Shown here: piece after piece, positions 61,331 through 64,000 of the stretch
Layout: each line of letters opens with the position of its first letter
Position numbering within the stretch: position 1 is the stretch's first letter
Assembly: GCF_014395225.1 (NCBI RefSeq)
Contig: NZ_CP060723.1
Location: forward strand, 1,240,001-1,304,000
Origin: Pedobacter roseus
GTDB lineage: Bacteria; Bacteroidota; Bacteroidia; Sphingobacteriales; Sphingobacteriaceae
DNA: 64,000 bases
Direction of reading: 5' to 3'
The notes under the pieces: model-generated
Databases searched by the model: none
Seen by the model: only the letters and a program-made list of their open reading frames with translations
Told to the model about the DNA's origin: nothing
Program-made: the position numbers and the translations under genes

Positions 61331-62838
61331 TTAAAATTTGGTTTGCGCATCAGTTTTTTTGCTGATGAACAACAAGCCTATAAATGTGATTAAACCGTTA
61401 ATTAAAATCAGTTCAACACTAAAAACGTACCCCCCAATAAAGTGGTCGAATTCGTCGCAAGCAAGTAACATAAAAAAGGTGATAATAAGCAAACTATCGG
61501 CACTAATTTATCATGAAGTCCGCGTTTTTTTACAAATAATCCAAAACTGTAAAGCCCTAAAAGCGGTCCGTAGGTGTATGAGGCAATGGTGAAAATTAAA
61601 CTCACTACTGATGAACTGTTAAATGCATTGATAACAATAATCACCAAAAACATCAAAATTGAAAAGGCGACGTGTACGGTGTGGCGCTTTTTTACCGCGT
61701 CTGTAGCATTTACATTTTCTGCTTTATCCATCCCTAAAAAGTCGACACAGAACGAGGTGGTTAAAGCTGTTAGTGCCGAATCGGTAGTGGCGAAGGTGGC
61801 CGCGGTTAAACCCAGCATAAAGATAATAGCCGGTATAGCCCCCAGGTTGTTTAAAGCAATTTCGGGGAATAATAAATCTGTTCTTGGTTTACCTGTTATA
61901 TGGTCTAAAGGAATATCGATGCCGTTTTTTGCAGCGAAAATGTACAATAATGCGCCAACACTTAAAAAGAAAACATTCAGGATCACAAATACGCCCGTAA
62001 ACGTAAACATATTTTTCTGTGCTTCCTTGATGGTACCCATGCTCAGGTTTTTCTGCATCAGATCCTGGTCTAAACCCGTCATGGCAATGGTTACAAAAAT
62101 ACCGCCGATAAACTGTTTACTGAAATAGAATTTATTGGTCAGGAAATCATCTAAAAAGAATATTTTAGAATAACTGCTGTTTTTGACAGTCTCGAAGGCC
62201 TGGGGAATATTAAAATTGAGGCTGTTACAAATGAAATAAATGGTTAGAAAAACCGATAAAACCAGAAAAAAAGTCTGCAAGGTATCCGTAATAATAATGG
62301 TTTTTAATCCACCCTTAAAAGTATACGACCATATCAATGCCAGTGAAATCAATACGGTTAACCAGAAAGGAATACCATAATTATCGAATATAAAACGCTG
62401 TAAAACAATTACTACCAAATATAATCTTGTCGCCGAACCCAATGTTCGGCTCAATAAAAAGATAGAGGCTGCAGTTTTATAACTATAATGGCCCAATCTT
62501 CTTTCGATATAGCTATAAATCGAAGTAAGGTTCATCCGGTAGTAAAGCGGAAGTAAAACCGTAGCAATAATAATAAAGCCAACTGCGTTGCCCAGCACAA
62601 ACTGAAAATACTGAAACTGATTTCCACTGGGTGCGCCAACTTCACCCGGTACGGATATAAAGGTAACACCCGAAAGCGCAGTGCCGATCATTCCAAAGGC
62701 AACCAAATACCATTTAGAATTCCGGTTGGCAACAAAGAAGGTCGAATTATCGGATGAGTTTTTTGAGGTTACAAATGAAATAATGATCAGCAGTAAAAAG
62801 TAACCGATCAGGAAACACAATAGGATGGTTGGAGACAT
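61331..62838 (-). CDS. Sodium:solute symporter (SSS), with an apparent frameshift near the C-terminus
   Basis: The continuous frame from the ATG at 62838 stops at 61408 after LLGGTFLVLN. Reading one base out of phase at the C run 61430-61435 gives LLGGYVFSVELILINGLITFIGLLFISKK and a stop at 61331-61333, the usual end of this subfamily. One more base in the run (7 in place of 6) would restore it. Full length is about 502 residues with 13 membrane segments (WYLVAFGMIGTALSGVTFISVPG in segment 2, GLDQDLMQKNLSMG, ATFATTDSALTALTTSF). Substrate unknown. Confidence 0.9.
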
Positions 62839-62879
62839 AGTTTCGTATTAAGCTGATAAATGTAAAGAAAACTATCAAA

Positions 62880-63345
62880 TCAAGCAATACATTAAGTCCG
62901 AAGTCGGGAGTCCGCCGTCCGAAGATTAGTTCAAAGTCTTCAGTCTATAGTCCTTAGTCACATCATGCAATTATCAATCACCAATTATCAATATACAAGA
63001 TCAATAGCAACCGTCGAGAAGATCTTAATATTCTTAATTTCTTAATGGTGAAGGGATGGAAAATGTAGGAAAGCGTTATTGAGTCCGAAGTCGGAAGTCC
63101 GCAGTCCGGAGTCAAAAAGTCCAATAACCAATATGCAATTATCAGTCACCAATTATTAATATACAATGATCAATGAACCAATTTTCAGTTGGCAATTGAC
63201 AGTTACCAATGAACGAATGACTAATGAACTACTAAAGCAATATGCAATTTTCAGTTAACCCCCTGAGCGTAGTCGAAGGGTAAACAATTAACCAGTTAAC
63301 CATACCAATAAACCAATGGCTAATGACTATTGAACTAACAAACCA
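62880..63345. repeat. Low-complexity modular repeats between the symporter and recR
   Basis: Two rounds of the same pair of modules: a TCCGAAGTCGG-type run (62895-62930 and 63082-63115) followed by a CAATTATCA(A/G)TCACCAATTAT-type run (62970-62998 and 63134-63166), then AACCAATG/CAATTGACAGT words to 63345. No gene is seen. Confidence 0.65.
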
Positions 63346-63360
63346 TTTTACCTATTTTTG
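63329..63360 (+). promoter_or_regulatory. Promoter of recR
   Basis: ATTG (63329-63332), 20-bp spacer, TATTTTTG (63353-63360), 4 bp before the ATG. A transcription start at or near the ATG would give a leaderless mRNA. Confidence 0.5.
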
Positions 63361-63364
63361 TGCC

Positions 63365-63982
63365 ATGAATTTTTCATCCAAGCTGCTCGAAGATGCGGTA
63401 AACGAATTCTCGAAACTTCCTGGTGTAGGGCAAAAAACAGCTTTACGGTTGGTTTTACATCTTTTAAACAAAGAACAGGAGGAGGTAAACCAGTTTGGCA
63501 ATACATTTATCAAATTAAAACAGCAGATTAAACATTGCGCCACCTGCCATAACATTTCTGATTATACGGTGTGCGAAATCTGTACTTCGATAAAACGCGA
63601 TAAAGAAACCATCTGTGTGGTAGAAGATACCCGCGATGTAATGGCGATTGAAAACACCGGACAATATTTTGGCGTTTACCATGTTTTGGGTGGATTAATT
63701 TCCCCTATGGATGGTGTGGGCCCGTCTGATTTGTTTATTGATGGATTGGTGGCCAGAATGGCTGTGGGAGGCATTAAAGAAGTAATTTTAGCTTTAAGTC
63801 CGAATATGGAGGGCGATACCACCTTGTTCTACCTTTATAAAAGACTAAAGGAATTTAATGTTCCGGTAACCACCATTGCCCGCGGAATTGCATTTGGCGG
63901 CGAACTCGAATATACGGATGAAATTACACTGGGCAGATCGATCATTACCCGCGTGCCTTACGAAACCGCGATGATGAAATAG
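63365..63982 (+). CDS. recR: Recombination mediator protein RecR
   Basis: 205 residues from the ATG at 63365 ([34 protein letters not shown]); an ATG at 63323 would put the -7 element inside the gene, so it is rejected. Helix-hairpin-helix LPGVGQKTA, zinc finger [17 protein letters not shown], Toprim [28 protein letters not shown] and the Walker-B-like end [16 protein letters not shown]. It acts with RecF/RecO to load RecA at gaps. Complete within the window. Confidence 0.96.
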   Translation: MNFSSKLLEDAVNEFSKLPGVGQKTALRLVLHLLNKEQEEVNQFGNTFIKLKQQIKHCATCHNISDYTVCEICTSIKRDKETICVVEDTRDVMAIENTGQYFGVYHVLGGLISPMDGVGPSDLFIDGLVARMAVGGIKEVILALSPNMEGDTTLFYLYKRLKEFNVPVTTIARGIAFGGELEYTDEITLGRSIITRVPYETAMMK

Positions 63983-64000
63983 TCTCAATAATCTTTATCA

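Overview
The window looks like a chromosomal segment of a Bacteroidota, most likely Sphingobacteriaceae (Pedobacter-like). The evidence is a SusC/SusD pair, a MurF-Alr fusion, many lipoproteins and signal peptides, AT-rich intergenic DNA, almost no Shine-Dalgarno sequences, and promoters of the Bacteroidetes form TTTG-N17-20-TAnnTTTG. Nearly all of it is chromosomal core or niche genes. I see no prophage, conjugative element, CRISPR array, rRNA or intact transposase gene.

Layout. 1-1332: DUF2147 fragment and a YCF48/BNR-repeat secreted protein. 1473-7190: a tellurium-resistance-type (Ter) stress cassette, TerC - HAD - PRTase - TerD - TerD - TelA - unknown 320-aa protein. The HAD frame is broken by an apparent 1-base loss. 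7231-8810: eight copies of a structured inverted repeat with a GIY-YIG nuclease gene between copies 3 and 4. 8831-18394: dienelactone hydrolase, APH-like kinase, 2OG-Fe(II) oxygenase, a LytS/LytTR two-component pair divergent from an ABC ATPase and an ABC-permease/M1-peptidase fusion. 18773-25542: TolC-RND-adaptor efflux operon with an AraC regulator. 25866-34149: single genes (AHSA1, lipoprotein, SGNH hydrolase, secreted peroxiredoxin, AI-2E exporter family, esterase, lone receiver, small protein, secreted MsrB) separated by several repeat families.

34332-48517 is a complete sialic-acid scavenging locus: a FadR/NanR-type repressor, SusC/SusD for outer-membrane uptake, NanA lyase, kelch-type mutarotase, MFS transporter, exo-sialidase, two-domain sialate O-acetylesterase and AGE-type epimerase. 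The expected order is esterase, sialidase, SusCD, mutarotase, MFS, lyase, epimerase. A palindrome related to a site at the regulator start lies ahead of susC.

48900-51715: NTF2-like protein and a dehalogenase-fold hydrolase divergent from a LysR regulator (with a T-N11-A operator), then a DUF3078 remnant. 51788-55133: two almost identical tRNA-Gly/tRNA-Leu loci bracket about 2.9 kb holding an acyltransferase, a lumazine-binding-like protein and a GNAT enzyme. 55228-63982: RecX, MurF-Alr, DUF502, ArsC-like, two tandem tubby-like paralogues, LOG family protein, a sodium:solute symporter with a second apparent frameshift, and RecR.

The least explained material is intergenic. Repeat units whose internal hairpins change stem sequence by compensating substitutions while keeping the loop suggest a structure-selected mobile or regulatory repeat, possibly linked to the GIY-YIG nuclease. 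Several such repeats sit between convergent genes.
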